DNA of 64,000 bases from Theropithecus gelada (GCF_003255815.1 NC_037682.1:45798986-45862985), one strand, 5' to 3'. Positions 9,938 through 20,387 are shown, numbered from the stretch's first letter. Notes: generated by a model not told the origin, from the sequence alone. Numbers and translations are program-made.

Positions 9938-10214
9938 CTTTTTGAAACAGGGTCTCACTCTGTTACCCGGGCTGGAGTGCAGTGGTGTAATCTCGGCTCA
10001 CTGCAGCCTTGGCCTCCCAGGCTCAAGCAAACCTCTCACCTCAGCCTCCCAAGTAGCTGGGACTATAGGCATGCACCACCACGTCTGGCTAATTTTTGTA
10101 TTTTCTGTTTCACCATGTTTCCCAGGCTAGTCTTAAACTCCTGACCTCAAGTGATCCATCTGCCTTGGCCTCCCAAAGTATTGGGGTTAGAGGTGTGAGC
10201 CACTGTGCCCCGCC
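9938..10214 (-). mobile_element. Alu SINE, antisense, AluJ-like
   Basis: Antisense Alu from 'ctttttgaaacagggtctcac' to 'gagccactgtgccccgcc'. 'cactgcagccttggcctccca' and 'ggctcaagcaa' point to an old J-type copy. About 13 bases (TAGTAGAGACAGG) are deleted near 10105. The flanks 'aggaccctctg' (9889-9899) and 'agaaccctttg' (10215-10225) look like an eroded target duplication that would enclose the (TG)n tail. Confidence 0.93.
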
Positions 10215-10394
10215 AGAACCCTTTGATTAAATGTCTTGTGTGGAAGCATGGAAGACAAAACATAGCAAGAAGGAGCAATCTGGGTAGAAGTGGGAGCCCT
10301 GCCCATTAACAATTTCCTTCTTTCCCTCTTGCCTTGCTCTTCTCACCATCACATCTTCTTGGAACCCTAGGGTTCCTTGAAATCCAGTTTGAAA

Positions 10395-10525
10395 ACCACT
10401 GTCTTTGTTCAACTCCTTTATCTTGCACATGAGAAAACAAAGATCTAAAGAAGCTAAATGACCTTCTCAGTGTCAGAAAACCAAGAAGTAGTAAAGGCAG
10501 AAGCAGAAATCAGCTTCTTCTTGCT
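10395..10525 (-). mobile_element. MIR SINE fragment, antisense
   Basis: 'cacatgagaaaacaaagatctaaagaagctaaatgacc' and 'aaccaagaagtagtaaaggcag' match the antisense MIR core, diverged. Confidence 0.6.
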
Positions 10526-10639
10526 CAAGTTGAGGATCTGGGGCTAAGCCAGGCAGGCTTTATGTAGGTAGATATTGATGATGGAGATATTGATGACACA
10601 GATTTTAATGAGTCTAGATAGAGAGATGAAGCTAATGAT

Positions 10640-10990
10640 ACATAATTTATTGAGCATTCTTTGTGCCAGACTGTGTATACTGGTTATATGGGGGACTCAG
10701 AGTTGGGGGAACACGGGTTGCATTCCCCAGAAGTTCACAATAGAGTTGGGGAAACACGTAGGGGCCCCAGGGGCTGCCCCATAAATCAGAGGGTAGAGAA
10801 TTTTGGTAGAGGAGCACATAACAGCTGATGAGGATTATTACAGTGAGAGAGTCACTTGGGACTGACAGAGGCTAAGACTTTTGGAAGGGAGGACTTAGCC
10901 AGAGTTGGAGGGTTGATGGGGCCATTCCAGGATGAGGCACTGTGGGAGCAGAGGTTGACAGGCAGGAAAGTGCAGGGTGTGATTTAGCAA
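10640..10990 (-). mobile_element. L2 LINE 3' end, antisense
   Basis: 'ttattgagcattctttgtgcc' starts the antisense L2 3' end. Later 'ccagaagttcacaatagagt' and 'ccattccaggatgaggcact' keep the order of the antisense element. Diverged and partly deleted. Confidence 0.55.
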
Positions 10991-11189
10991 ATACATTGGT
11001 GCCCTTCGAAACTGAGGCCCATTCAGATCCTTCCCTGACACCTTTCCTAACAAGGTCTGTTCTCCCCACCCTACCCCTGTCGCCGTCTAGGACCTACTTG
11101 AGGGTCCAGCCTCTTAGTTTCCAGCAACTGTCCAAAGACGGGAGGGGGAGTGGGAGGAGAGTAGGAAACAGGAAATTAATTCTCCTAAG

Positions 11190-11190
<1 letters not shown>
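10991..11190. other. Single-copy stretch
   Basis: Unrecognised sequence leading into the (TG)n array. Confidence 0.3.

Positions 11191-11220
<30 letters not shown>
11191..11220. repeat. (TG)15 microsatellite
   Basis: Fifteen perfect TG units, preceded by 'cctaagc' and followed by TTTAAG. It is not attached to a recognised transposon. Likely polymorphic. Confidence 0.96.
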
Positions 11221-11223
<3 letters not shown>

Positions 11224-11920
11224 AAGAAAAATGTCATTGACATCAAATACTGTCTGAAGCCACGTCTGCCTTTTAGGAGAGAGGCACAATTCCTTTCCAG
11301 AGAGTTTTTCTTACATAGCTTTATTATTATTATTAGTCTAGGAAAGAGCCTAATGGGCCCCTTTGGTCCCTGATCCAGAAGGAACAGGAGAAATACAAGA
11401 GAGGACTGAATGGCTCTGCTTAAAATGATATTTGGGTCTTGTTCTCTGGGAGCTCCAGAGGCTTGATGGGTAAAGGCTGGTGAGTGGGGTTGGGGCAAGG
11501 GCTCAGAAAGGGTGGGAGAGAGGGTTGTGACAAGGAAATGAGGATGGAGACTCTGAAGCAGAGCGGGAGGCTGCACTCTATGGAGACAATGAATGGCCAC
11601 CACATTTTAGAAACATAGGGCTGTTTTCTGCCCACTCCTAAATTTTCAGTGAAAGCCTGGTAGCTTCAAGAACCTTGTGTCAATGGGAATTTCGGAACAA
11701 AGATGGGCATAGGAGATAGAGTTGTAGGCTCAGGTGCTTGCAGCAAGGTCAGGATGGCAAATGCACCTTGGCAGGTGAACTCCTTGGGAGTACCAGGGAG
11801 GGAGCACCTCTCAGAGTAGCTGGGATAGAGCTTGAGCCATTTTATTTGGATATTATGGTAATCAATGATTCCAGAAGGCAAGGAGGGTAGGGGACCTTGG
11901 TGTACCTGGTTCTTTGAGTA
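11221..11920. other. Single-copy 0.7-kb stretch
   Basis: No repeat recognised. The 169-codon minus-strand frame at 11094-11603 reads through the (TG)n as a Thr-His run and has no domain, so I reject it as coding. Confidence 0.4.
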
Positions 11921-11924
11921 TAAT

Positions 11925-12265
11925 TATATGTGCGTGTTTCTGGTATACATTTTTATATATGTGTTCATGAGTGTCGACACCTGTGTGATTGTGTAGGCAA
12001 CTGTATTTGTGAATATGGGTAAGTGTTTAGGAATGAGTGAGTTTCCTTGTGTATGTGTGAGTACGTGTGTAGGAACCTGGACTTCAGGATCTGTGAGTTA
12101 CATGTGTACACATGAATGTAGATGAGTGCATGGCCACATGAGCATGGATGTGTGAGTACATTTCAGAGAGGCTTTTGAATATATATCTGTGTCACTCACC
12201 ATGTGTGTATGGGGTGTGGGGATATCTGTTGATGTATGAGAACATGTACTCTGTACGAGTGTGCC
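11925..12265 (+). repeat. Degenerate GT-rich low-complexity domain
   Basis: About 340 bases enriched in TGTG, GTGAG and TATGTG words on the plus strand without a fixed period (for example 'gtgtatgtgtgagtacgtgtgtagg' near 12049-12073). It looks like a very old, decayed TG array. No family assigned. Confidence 0.6.
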
Positions 12266-12620
12266 CTGACTGCCAGGGGCCCGAGGCAGGCTGGCACCTC
12301 TGCTCTGGTGTCTTCTTCCTTGCAGGGCCCTGCACTATGCTTGGCTCTGGGCAGTGGGGAAGTGGGAGTGGATGTTCCCGGGTGTGCTTGCCCCAGAGCC
12401 TTGCTCCTCGCCCAGGAACATTCTCCCTTACCCATTCCTGGGAAGGAACATAATGTCCACTGGCTCCTCTCCCGCCAGACAAGTCCAACTCCTTTGCTGC
12501 CTCAGGCTGTGAGGCGCTTCCTGACCGGATGGGGAGCATCCAGGGAGCCAAACCCTGGGGCCAGAGTGGGAGGGAGACATACCGGCTCCAACAGTGTCAG
12601 CAACAGGAGATTCTCCCCAG
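12266..12620. other. GC-richer single-copy block
   Basis: A single-copy block with 'gtgtcttcttccttgcag' followed by GGCCC near 12325, a good 3' splice-site-like string on the plus strand. I find no matching donor of equal quality, and the open frames on both strands have no domains. Confidence 0.3.
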
Positions 12621-12624
12621 TGGT

Positions 12625-12905
12625 GATTAAAGTAGCCATCATCTATTGGGTGTTTGCCACATGCCAGCCCTACACGGAGCATTTCACATGAATATATTCG
12701 TTTATGCCTCCTTGTGGCCTGGGCTACTAGATATTATCATTATCTCTCTCTTCTTCTTCTTCTTTTTTTTTTCTTTTTTGAAGACAAGGAAACTAAGGCT
12801 CAGGTTGAGGAACTTGTCCAAGGTGGCACAGCCAGTGAGAGGTATACTTGGAATTAGAACTAGGTTCCCTGTCTCTGAAGCCAATGCTCTCACTTTGTAG
12901 GCAGG
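12625..12905 (-). mobile_element. MIR SINE, antisense, with internal pyrimidine expansion
   Basis: 'ctattgggtgtttgccacatgccag' and 'agacaaggaaactaaggctcagg', 'aacttgtccaaggtggcacagcc', 'ttggaattagaactaggttcc' follow the antisense MIR in order. Between the halves the usual CCCATTTTACAG block has been replaced or expanded by (CTT)n and T-runs at about 12749-12779. Confidence 0.82.
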
Positions 12906-13278
12906 ACCCAACCCTCCCATCTTGTCCATCGCCCTCAGTGCATAGATGGGAGACTGAGGTCCAGAGCGGGGAATGTTCTCTCACCAGTTTCCTTCTGCCT
13001 AAGACGTCCCCTAAGAAGCCCTAGAGCTGAGCAGGCTGTAACTGTGGCAAAGGACCTACATGACAATTGTGACTAACCTTCCCAATTTCAAAAAGGTCTC
13101 ACTTAAAGGTCTATGGCACACTAGACTTTACACAAATTGGTCCTCTTTGCTGGGACAGACAAGGTCAAAATTGCAGCTTCTCTGGCTGTGACCAGAGAAT
13201 TTCATACATGAAAAACCTTCCACTTCCATGGCCTACACAACCGCAAAGCCAACCGACCCCTTTGTCCAGCCCAGCAGG
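12906..13278. other. Single-copy stretch
   Basis: Nothing recognised apart from 'agatgggagactgaggtccagagcggg' at about 12945-12971, which may be another antisense MIR scrap. Confidence 0.35.
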
Positions 13279-13291
13279 CACATGGATCTCT

Positions 13292-13583
13292 CTCTCTCTC
13301 TTTTTTTTTTTTTTTTTTTGAGACAGAGTCTCGCTTTGTTGTCCAGGCTGGAGTGCAGTGGCACAATCTTGGCTCACTGCAATCTCTGCCTCCTGGGTTC
13401 AAGTGATTCTCCTGCCTCAGCCTCCTAAGTACCCGGGATTACAGGCACACGCTACCACGCCCTGCTAATTTTTGTATTTTTAGTAGAGACGGGGTTTCAC
13501 CATGTTGGCTAGGCTGGTCTCGAACCCCTGACCTCAGCCTTCTAAAGTGCTAGGATTATAGGCGTGAGCCACTGCGCCCGGCC
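13292..13583 (-). mobile_element. Alu SINE, antisense, AluS-like
   Basis: Full-length antisense Alu preceded by a (TC)n/(T)n tail. The target duplication CACATGGATCTCT is perfect at 13279-13291 and 13584-13596. About 20 bases are missing between 'ctgacctcag' and 'ccttctaaagtg' near 13535. Confidence 0.96.
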
Positions 13584-13654
13584 CACATGGATCTCTTGAC
13601 CTTCAACTGATTATACACACCTCAGCCTGCCTCTCCTTCTTCAAACACCACTTT

Positions 13655-13895
13655 AGTACCTGAGGGCAAACTATGTGCCGGACCATATGACAAGTGCTTT
13701 CATGTCATGTTGGGTACACTTTCCATTTATGGTCTCACTTAATTTCCATAACTATGTTATGAGGTTGGTATTATTCCCATTTTATAATTAAGAAAACAGA
13801 GTCAGAGAAGCTTAAATCACTTTACTAGGGACACACAGCTCATAAAAGTTGGAACCAGAATTTGAATTTGGATCTGACACTAAAACCTATGTTAT
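13655..13895 (-). mobile_element. MIR SINE, antisense
   Basis: Near-complete antisense MIR: 'aaactatgtgccggaccatat', 'attcccattttataattaag', 'agagaagcttaaatcacttt', 'agggacacacagctcataaa', ending 'acactaaaacctatgtt'. It abuts the L1M copy. Confidence 0.82.
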
Positions 13896-15775
13896 TAAAA
13901 ATGTAAAATAAAATACCCAGGAATAAAGTTAACAGAAGCAGTAAAATACCTCTATGGAAAACTACAAAACAGTGGTGAAAGAAATTTAAGAAGATGCAAA
14001 CAACTGGAAAGACATCCCATACTCAGGGATCGGAAGCATTAATATTCTTAAAATGACAATACTACCCAAAGCAGTCTACAGATTCAATGCAATTCCTATC
14101 AAAATACCAATGACATTCTTCACAGAAATAGGAAAAAAAAAGTTCTAAAATTTGTGTGGAACCACAAAAGACCCCAAATAACTAAAATAATCCTGAACAA
14201 AAAGAACAAAGCTGGAGACATCACATTACCAAACTTCAAAATATACTATAAAGCTGAAGCAACCAAAACCACAGGGTACTGGCATAAATACAGACATATA
14301 GGCCAGTGGAATGGAATAGAGAACCCAGAAATTAATCCACATAAAAATTAATCCACATGATTTTTGACAAAGACGCTAAGAACACTCACTGAGGAAAGGA
14401 CAGCCTCTTCAATAAATAGTATTGGGAAAACTGGATATATAAAAGAATGAAAACAGACCTCCATTGCTCATCCTATACTGAAATCAACTCAAAATGGCCA
14501 AATACCTAAATGTAAGACCCAAAACTGTAAAACTACTCAAAGAAAATATAAGGGGAATGCTTCGGGACATTGGTCTTGGAGAAGATTTTATGAATAAGAC
14601 CTCAAAAGCGCAGGCAACTAAAGCAAAAATAAACAAATGGGATTATATCAAACAGCAAAGCTTCTGCACAGCAAGGGAAACAATCAACAAAGTAAAAATA
14701 CAACCTATAGAATGGGAGAAAATGGTCACGAACTACTCATCTGACAAGAGATCAATATCCAGAATATACAAGGAACTCAAACATCTCCACAGGAAAAAAA
14801 AAAAAAAAAAGGCAAATGATCTGGACAGACATTTCTCAAAAGAAGATACACAAATGGCCAAGAAATACATGAAAAAAAATGTTCAACACCACTAGTCATC
14901 AGGGAAATGCACATCAAAACCACAGTGGGGTGTCATCTCACCCCAGTTAGGATGGCTATTATCAAAAAGAACAAATGCTGGCAAAGATACAGAAAAAGGG
15001 AACTCATACATTTTTGGTGGGAATGAAAACTAGCACATCTGCTTTGGAGAACAGTATGGAAGTTCCTCAAAAATCTACAAATAGAACCACCATATAATTC
15101 AGGAATCCCGCTACTGGCCATTTCACCAAAAGAAAGGAAATTAGTATATTGAATAAATAGCTGCACCTCCATGTTTATTGCAGCACAGTCGATGATAGCT
15201 AAGTTATGGAATCAACCTAGTCCAGCAGCAGATGAATGAATAAAAAAAATGTGGTATATATACAACATGGAATACTATTCAGCCATAAAAAAGAAATGAA
15301 ATTCTGTCATTCATAGCAACATGGATGGAACTGGAGGACATTATGTCGAGAGAAATAAGCTAAACGCTGCATTTTCTCACCAATATGTAGAAACTAAAAA
15401 AAGTTGTTCTCATTGAAGTAAAAATTAGAACAGAGGATACTAGAGACTAAGAAGGGTTGGAGGAAGGGAAAGATAGGGAGAGATTTGTTAAAGGATACAA
15501 AATTACAGCTAAATAAGAAAAATAAGGTCTAGTGTTCTATACCACTGTGGGATGGCTATAGTTAACAATAATATATAGTTTCGGTTAGCTAGGAGGAGGA
15601 TCTCAAACATTCCCAACACAAGGAAATGATAAATGTTTGAGATTATGAATATGCTGATTAGCCCAATGTGATCACTATACACTATATGTATCAAAACATC
15701 ACCATGTACTTCATGAATATGTACAATGATTATTTGTCAATTAAAATTTTTAAATAAATGTTAAAATATTTTGAA
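13896..15775 (+). mobile_element. L1M (L1MA/MB-type) 3' portion, sense
   Basis: A 1.9-kb 5'-truncated L1 covering the end of ORF2 and the 3' UTR. Recognisable blocks include 'cttctgcacagcaagggaaac', 'gaatgggagaaaatggtcac', 'gacatttctcaaaagaagata', 'tggaatactattcagccataa' and 'aaatgataaatgtttgagatt' in the 3' UTR. It ends in an A/T-rich tail with (CA)n at about 15778-15788. It sits exactly between two antisense MIR copies. Older than the L1PA at 1516. Confidence 0.93.
14100..15300 (+). pseudogene. L1M ORF2 C-terminal remnant
   Basis: Decayed C-terminal part of L1 ORF2p. Open pieces are 14154-14351 (contains NKAGDITLPNFKIYYKA) and 14494-14895 (contains KINKWDYIKQQSFCTARE), separated by stops and frameshifts. 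'attaatccacataaa' is duplicated at 14333-14356. An A-run at about 14792-14809 breaks the second piece. The endonuclease and RT core are absent. Confidence 0.88.
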
Positions 15776-15792
15776 AAACACACACACAAAAA

Positions 15793-15955
15793 TGATCACA
15801 TTTGAGCCCTATAATATTCCTGCGAGGTAAAGAATATTTAGCGTAGGATCAGAGGCAGGCCACAGAGATGTTAAGTAATTTGCCTAAGAACACACAGTGA
15901 GTAAGGGGCAGAAGTAGGATATGAACTCAGGTCTGTGGAAACGCCAATGTTCTTT
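15793..15955 (-). mobile_element. MIR SINE, antisense
   Basis: 'ctataatattcctgcgaggta', 'ttaagtaatttgcctaagaacacacagtga' and 'atatgaactcaggtctgtgg' match the antisense MIR. It is a second copy, not the missing half of the one at 13655, because both contain the same central block. Confidence 0.75.
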
Positions 15956-16380
15956 TGTGGATGGACACTTGATAGCATGTTATAAGAATGTGGGCAGGTG
16001 TCAGGGGATGGGGGGAGGTTTACTTTCTTTTCTGCCATCCCTACCCCTTAGCTCTAGCCAAAGTGGGTCTCTCGTCTCTGGGTCCCAGAGAGGCCATCTT
16101 CCTTCTTACTCCACTTATCTCTTTCCCTGTACCCCCTCCCCAAATCTTTCCTTCTTATATTTCCTATGGTTCTCAGAAGCATCTATATATCTCCCCTCAG
16201 AGCCCTCATGTCCCCAACCTGACTCTAGATTTTTCAGCTTATTTTTGTTTATCTGGCCCGATCTGCATGTCAAATCTATGGCTTCCCACCACCACAGCTT
16301 AGCACAGGGCTAGGCCCATGGTAGAGACTCAGACTGTTCCCATTGCTTCTCCTGATGACAGTGATGAGCCTTAAGTCACC
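15956..16380. other. Single-copy pyrimidine-rich stretch
   Basis: C/T-rich on the plus strand, no repeat family recognised. Frames of 104-130 codons are low-complexity Ser/Pro/Leu-rich and carry no domain. Confidence 0.35.
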
Positions 16381-16386
16381 AGGGAC

Positions 16387-16644
16387 CCATCCATCCATCC
16401 ATCCATCCATCCATCCATCCATCCATCCATCCATCCATCCATGCCATCTATCCAGCCAGCCATGTAGCCATCCAGCTATCCATCCATCCATCTATCCATC
16501 CATCCAGCCAGCCAGCCAGCCAGCAATCCATCCATCCATCCAGCAGTCCATCAAGCACTCCATCCATCCGTCTGCTCATCCATCCATCCAGCTAGCCAGC
16601 CAGCCAGCCCGCCAGCAATCCATCCATCCATCCATCCATCCATG
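16387..16644. repeat. (CCAT)n tetranucleotide array
   Basis: Starts with 14 perfect CCAT units (16387-16442) and continues as interrupted CCAT/CCAG blocks to 16644, 258 bases in all. CCAG triplet-like blocks occur near 16503-16522 and 16591-16610. It ends directly at the start of the antisense L2 (3' end of L2), whose own tail is a TGAA/TGGA-type repeat. The array probably grew from that tail. Open frames across it on both strands (period-4 peptides) are not genes. Confidence 0.97.
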
Positions 16645-17085
16645 CAGCAAATATTTAAGGACCTACTATGTTTGAGGCACCATTCTAGGTATTTATTTAC
16701 ATCAAAGAATAAAATCAAACAAAAGTATCTGCCTTATGGGTCTTATAGTCTAGGGAGGAAAGAAAGACAACAAACAATAGATAAGTAAATTACGGAGTAT
16801 GTGAGAAGATGATGACTAAGGGAAAAATAGCATAAGGTAATGGAGAATCCAGAGCCCATGGGGGACTTTTAGGCAAGGCTTGAAGGAGCAAGTGAGTGAT
16901 TCATGGGGATATCTATAGAAAGAGTGTTCTGGGTGCTGCAAGTGGCAAGTGCAAAGGCCCTGAGGTAGGTGTGTGCCATTGTGACTGGAGCAGCATGACC
17001 TGAGAGGAGTGACAGGAGAGGAAGTCAGATTGTGTAGAGACTTAGCCACCATAAGGACATGGATTTGTAATCTGAAGGCAGGGGT
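16645..17085 (-). mobile_element. L2 LINE 3' end, antisense
   Basis: Well preserved in order: 'aaatatttaaggacctactatg', 'gtcttatagtctagggagga', 'aggcaaggcttgaaggagcaa', 'gagtgttctgggtgctgca', 'aagtgcaaaggccctgaggt', 'ggagcagcatgacctgagag'. This is the L2 3' UTR plus the very end of the coding region, reversed. Confidence 0.85.
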
Positions 17086-17099
17086 AGGAGAAGCTAAAA

Positions 17100-17395
17100 C
17101 GTACTCCCTCCCAGATCGTTGTTTTCCTGCTTCTTTTCATTCAGGTTTCAACCAAAGCTGTCTCTTCGGGGAGGCCATTCCTAGGACAACTTTACTTAAG
17201 TGGCACCCTCACACTTTACCATGCACTTCTTATCACGACTACCATCTTAAATCTTCTTCATAGCATTTACTGCCTGGAAATGAGCTAATGTGGATTTTCT
17301 TGGTTCATGTGTGGAAGTCCCTTGAGGGCAGGTCTCTGTCTGTCTTCTTTAGTACAGAATCCTCAAAGCACAGCAGCAAGCAGCCTGTTATCTCC
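17100..17395 (+). mobile_element. L2 LINE 3' end, sense
   Basis: 'ctcttcggggaggccattcct', 'atcttcttcatagcatttact' and 'tcccttgagggcaggtctctgt' match the sense L2 3' UTR. It lies back to back with the antisense L2 on its left. Confidence 0.72.
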
Positions 17396-17774
17396 CCATT
17401 ACCAGCCAGTTAATAGCTGATGTAGCCCCAGAGGGCTGGTTACCGGCTCATAAACCTGTTGGGAAGGCAGGTGTATGCTTTCTACAGAAATTCCACCCTA
17501 CCCCTACTCCAGCTGCCAACATCCTCCTAACACCCACCTAACTAGGGCATGAGAAATTAACCTCAAGTTATAGGAAGCTAAAAGAAGCCATTTTCAAAGC
17601 TACATCCTTTCCCTGACCCTGCTGCCTCTCAACTAGGTCATCAAAAATAAATAGCTCTTTTCCTAGAAAGAAAAGAAACACGTGGTGTTGCCCTGCTGCT
17701 CCAGTCAGAAATCTGTATTACCTAGAGACTTCTAGGGAGAAAATAGGGGGAAAAAAAGGAGAGAACAAGCTAGG
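17396..17774. other. Single-copy stretch
   Basis: Unrecognised. A purine run 'gagaaaataggggg' followed by A-runs lies at about 17735-17760. Confidence 0.35.
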
Positions 17775-17975
17775 TACTTGACACAGATTTTATCATTTAG
17801 GCCCCCAAATGAGCCCGCAATGTAATGTTACGAGACCCATGTTACAGATGAGGAGACTGGGGCTCAGAGGGTAAGTAATTTTCCCTGTCTCAGTATTAAA
17901 TGATGAGTACAAGGCAAAGGCAGAATTCTATCTTAGGTCTGCCTGACACCAAAGCCTCATGCTCTTTCTACATCT
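17775..17975 (-). mobile_element. MIR SINE, antisense
   Basis: 'acccatgttacagatgagga', 'ctggggctcagagggtaagt' and 'ctgacaccaaagcctcatgctctt' are clear antisense MIR blocks. Confidence 0.8.
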
Positions 17976-19140
17976 CTATGCTAACCCCTCAGCCTTGATT
18001 CAGCATAAAAACCTATTCTGAGGACTGAAAAGAACCAGGGAAAGGAAAAAGGAACCCATCTTGAAAGGGCTGGGGTTTGCTGAGAGCCCTCTCAGCACTT
18101 ACGCCAGAGGAGCCATCCTGGGCCTAGTGTTGCCCAAGCAGAAGCATCGTGTACCTTGGTCCCAGGGCATGCGGGACAGACCTGTCCTCCCCATCATCAG
18201 GGCACATGGAGCAACTCTGAGGGCCAGCTCGCCAGCCTGGGTGCTCCACAGGAGTCTCCAGCTGCCTGCCTGACTGCCTTCCAGACTAAACATTCCCTCT
18301 CCCAACTCTCCCTGCTCCGCGGGGGCAAAGTGTCCTAGGAGAGTCTTAGCAACAGAAGTGAAGGATAGTTTACGTGTGTCTATGGACACCCTTGGGAGAG
18401 AGGCGGGCACGTACCCAGGCTTACAAACAGGCTGCAATACACACACATAGGGGAGACCAGCCCAGAGCCACAAATCTCACACACACACACACATACACAG
18501 TCAAAGGCAAAAATGGTTATCTCTGAACACTGATAATGAGAGGTGGGCCCACATTAAATTACAAACACAGAAATACTCAGCATGGTATGCCCTAGACTTC
18601 TGGACTCCAAGAGGGACATGTAGGCCTAAATGTGAATACACATTCACACAGTCGATGGGGCTCTATTTTGGAAAAAAGGGAAAAAAAAAAAAAAAACCTG
18701 TGAATGTTTCCACTGTGTGCTGCTTGTAAAAATTCTGCAGCCTGGAGAAATGCCCCTGAGTTGTGTGGCTGTGTGTGGGCTGTCAGATAAAGTGGGGATC
18801 ATGAAAACAAACAGCTCTGAGAGCATGATGATGGGGAGGCAGCGCTCTGCTTACAGAGTTAGGGGTGGGGGTTGAGTACAGGTCAGGATCCCCCCAGCAG
18901 TGGACACAGAGGGAGTTGATGGGCTTACTGTTTCAGTTTTCTAAAAAATAAAACAAACCTACCCTATGTGGTTGCTTTGCTAAGATTCAATGTAATGAGA
19001 ATTTGAAGCAGGAGCAGGGTGCTAACACATCACACGCCCTCAATAAAGGGAGGCTGCTATGATTAAGTTCACAATACCTCTGGTAATAAGGGGACATGAA
19101 TCATTTCATTGCCATCTTCAATGCTTCCCCTTTTAGAGCT
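17976..19140. other. Single-copy 1.2-kb stretch with small simple repeats
   Basis: Contains a short (CA)n at about 18476-18497 and an A-run at about 18679-18696. Frames up to 124 codons on the minus strand (18099-18473) show no domain. No transposon recognised. Confidence 0.4.
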
Positions 19141-19154
19141 GATTCATTATGGCT

Positions 19155-19292
19155 CAGAAATATTATTACTAAAAATGCATTTCATATATGTGTATATGTA
19201 TATAATGAATGTGTAGCACTGAGTGCCTCACCACTGTTTTGCGTTTATTATTGTTACTAAAAATGCATTTCATACATGTGTATATACATATG
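19155..19292 (+). repeat. Local duplication with ATGT-type repeats
   Basis: 'actaaaaatgcatttcatatatgtgtatatgta' at about 19168-19200 recurs as 'actaaaaatgcatttcatacatgtgtatataca' at about 19256-19288. This is about 33 bp at 88-bp spacing with few mismatches. A short (TATG)n follows at about 19288-19304. Confidence 0.8.
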
Positions 19293-19319
19293 TATGTATG
19301 TATGTACACTCTGTTAAAC

Positions 19320-19505
19320 ATTGCCTAAGACATTACGTATATCTTACTTGGCTTTTACAACAACCATATGAGGACGTACTATTATTATCCCCGTTTTACA
19401 AATAAGGAAATAGAGGCTCAGAGGAGTTCAGCAAGTTTTCCCAAGTCAAAGCATTTGTAAATAGAGGAGTTTGAATATGAACGTAAATCCATTTAAGTGC
19501 TAAAA
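19320..19505 (-). mobile_element. MIR SINE, antisense
   Basis: 'aacaaccatatgaggacgtactattattatccccgttttac', 'aaggaaatagaggctcagag' and 'agcaagttttcccaagtcaa' match the antisense MIR core closely. Confidence 0.85.
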
Positions 19506-19517
19506 ACTCTGGTCATT

Positions 19518-19612
19518 TTATATATATATATATCATATATATGGTATATACAGTATATTTTTACATATTTTAGTATATTATATATACATTTTTATATTTA
19601 GTACACATATTT
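19518..19612. repeat. AT-rich (TA)n low-complexity tract
   Basis: Imperfect TATATA runs ('tatatatatatat', 'tatatatggtatatac', 'tatattatatata') with little else. A duplex-instability/length-variable tract. Confidence 0.9.
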
Positions 19613-20105
19613 GTTATTGTTGGAAGTCAGCCTGAGCAGGTGAGTAGGCACTAGTAAGCCCAGACTTTCAGGCAATGAGTATAAAATACCCATTCTGAGC
19701 TTCCCTCAGTTTGGGGCAGGCAGCCATCTGTTGACTCCATCATGGCTCCTCTCTTGGGCATAATTTTGAGCATGAAGTAACAGCACTGGGGGTGGGACAG
19801 AGTCATAAAGAAGAGTACCATGTTGGGAAGTAAAAATGAAAGTTTATGGTGGCTAGAGAGATCTTTAATGAAAAGATCCAGAAAACAGAAGGCACATAGG
19901 GATTAAAGAAGGAAAGTCCTCATCACAATCCTCACTGTGACCTGGAGGGCATGACCATTCACTCTATGAAGTTCTAGGGGAAATTCCTGACAGAGGCCCT
20001 GAGCAGAACAGGAAAGTCACAGCTACAGAGAAAACGCCTCCACCAGCATGACTTATGCCATTGGCCCATAAAACTGGGTCCCTCTGTCCTCCAGTGACCA
20101 GATGT
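19613..20105. other. Single-copy 0.5-kb stretch
   Basis: No family recognised. Mixed composition. Confidence 0.35.
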
Positions 20106-20109
20106 GTAT

Positions 20110-20345
20110 GTCGAAAAGACAGCAGGACATCAAGAATGAGCCCTACTGTGAACTATGGACATCGGGTGATAACCACGAAGTGTCAATGTAGGTTTGTTGA
20201 ATGTAACAAATGTACCACACACTGGTGTGATATTAATAGCAGAGGATGCTGTATGTGCAGGGCCAGGGGCTACATGGGAATTCTCTGTACTTCTGCTCAA
20301 TTTTGCTGTAAACCTAAAACTGCTCTATACAATAAAATTTATTAA
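20110..20345 (+). mobile_element. Old L1M 3' end, sense
   Basis: 'tgaactatggacatcgggtgataacc', 'gtgtcaatgtaggtttgttg', 'aacaaatgtaccacac', 'tgctcaattttgctgtaaacctaaaactgctct' and a terminal AATAAAATTTATTAATTAAAA match the L1M 3' UTR end. The 96-codon frame over it is not a gene. Confidence 0.85.
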
Positions 20346-20346
20346 T

Positions 20347-20387
20347 TAAAAAGAGAGAGAGAGAGAAAGAAAGAAGGAAAGAAAGGG
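20347..20387 (+). repeat. (GA)n/(GAAA)n purine tract
   Basis: An AGAGAGAG run followed by AAAGAAAGAAGG-type units at the tail of the L1M 3' end. All-purine, probably grown from the LINE tail. Confidence 0.93.

Noticed and set aside
13655..15955. One MIR split by L1M
   Set aside because: Both MIR pieces contain the same central core, so they are two copies and the L1M lies between them.
16343..16675. Open frames across the CCAT array, both strands (also 23876-24145)
   Set aside because: A stop-free tetranucleotide repeat is open in several frames automatically. The peptides are period-4 repeats with no function implied.
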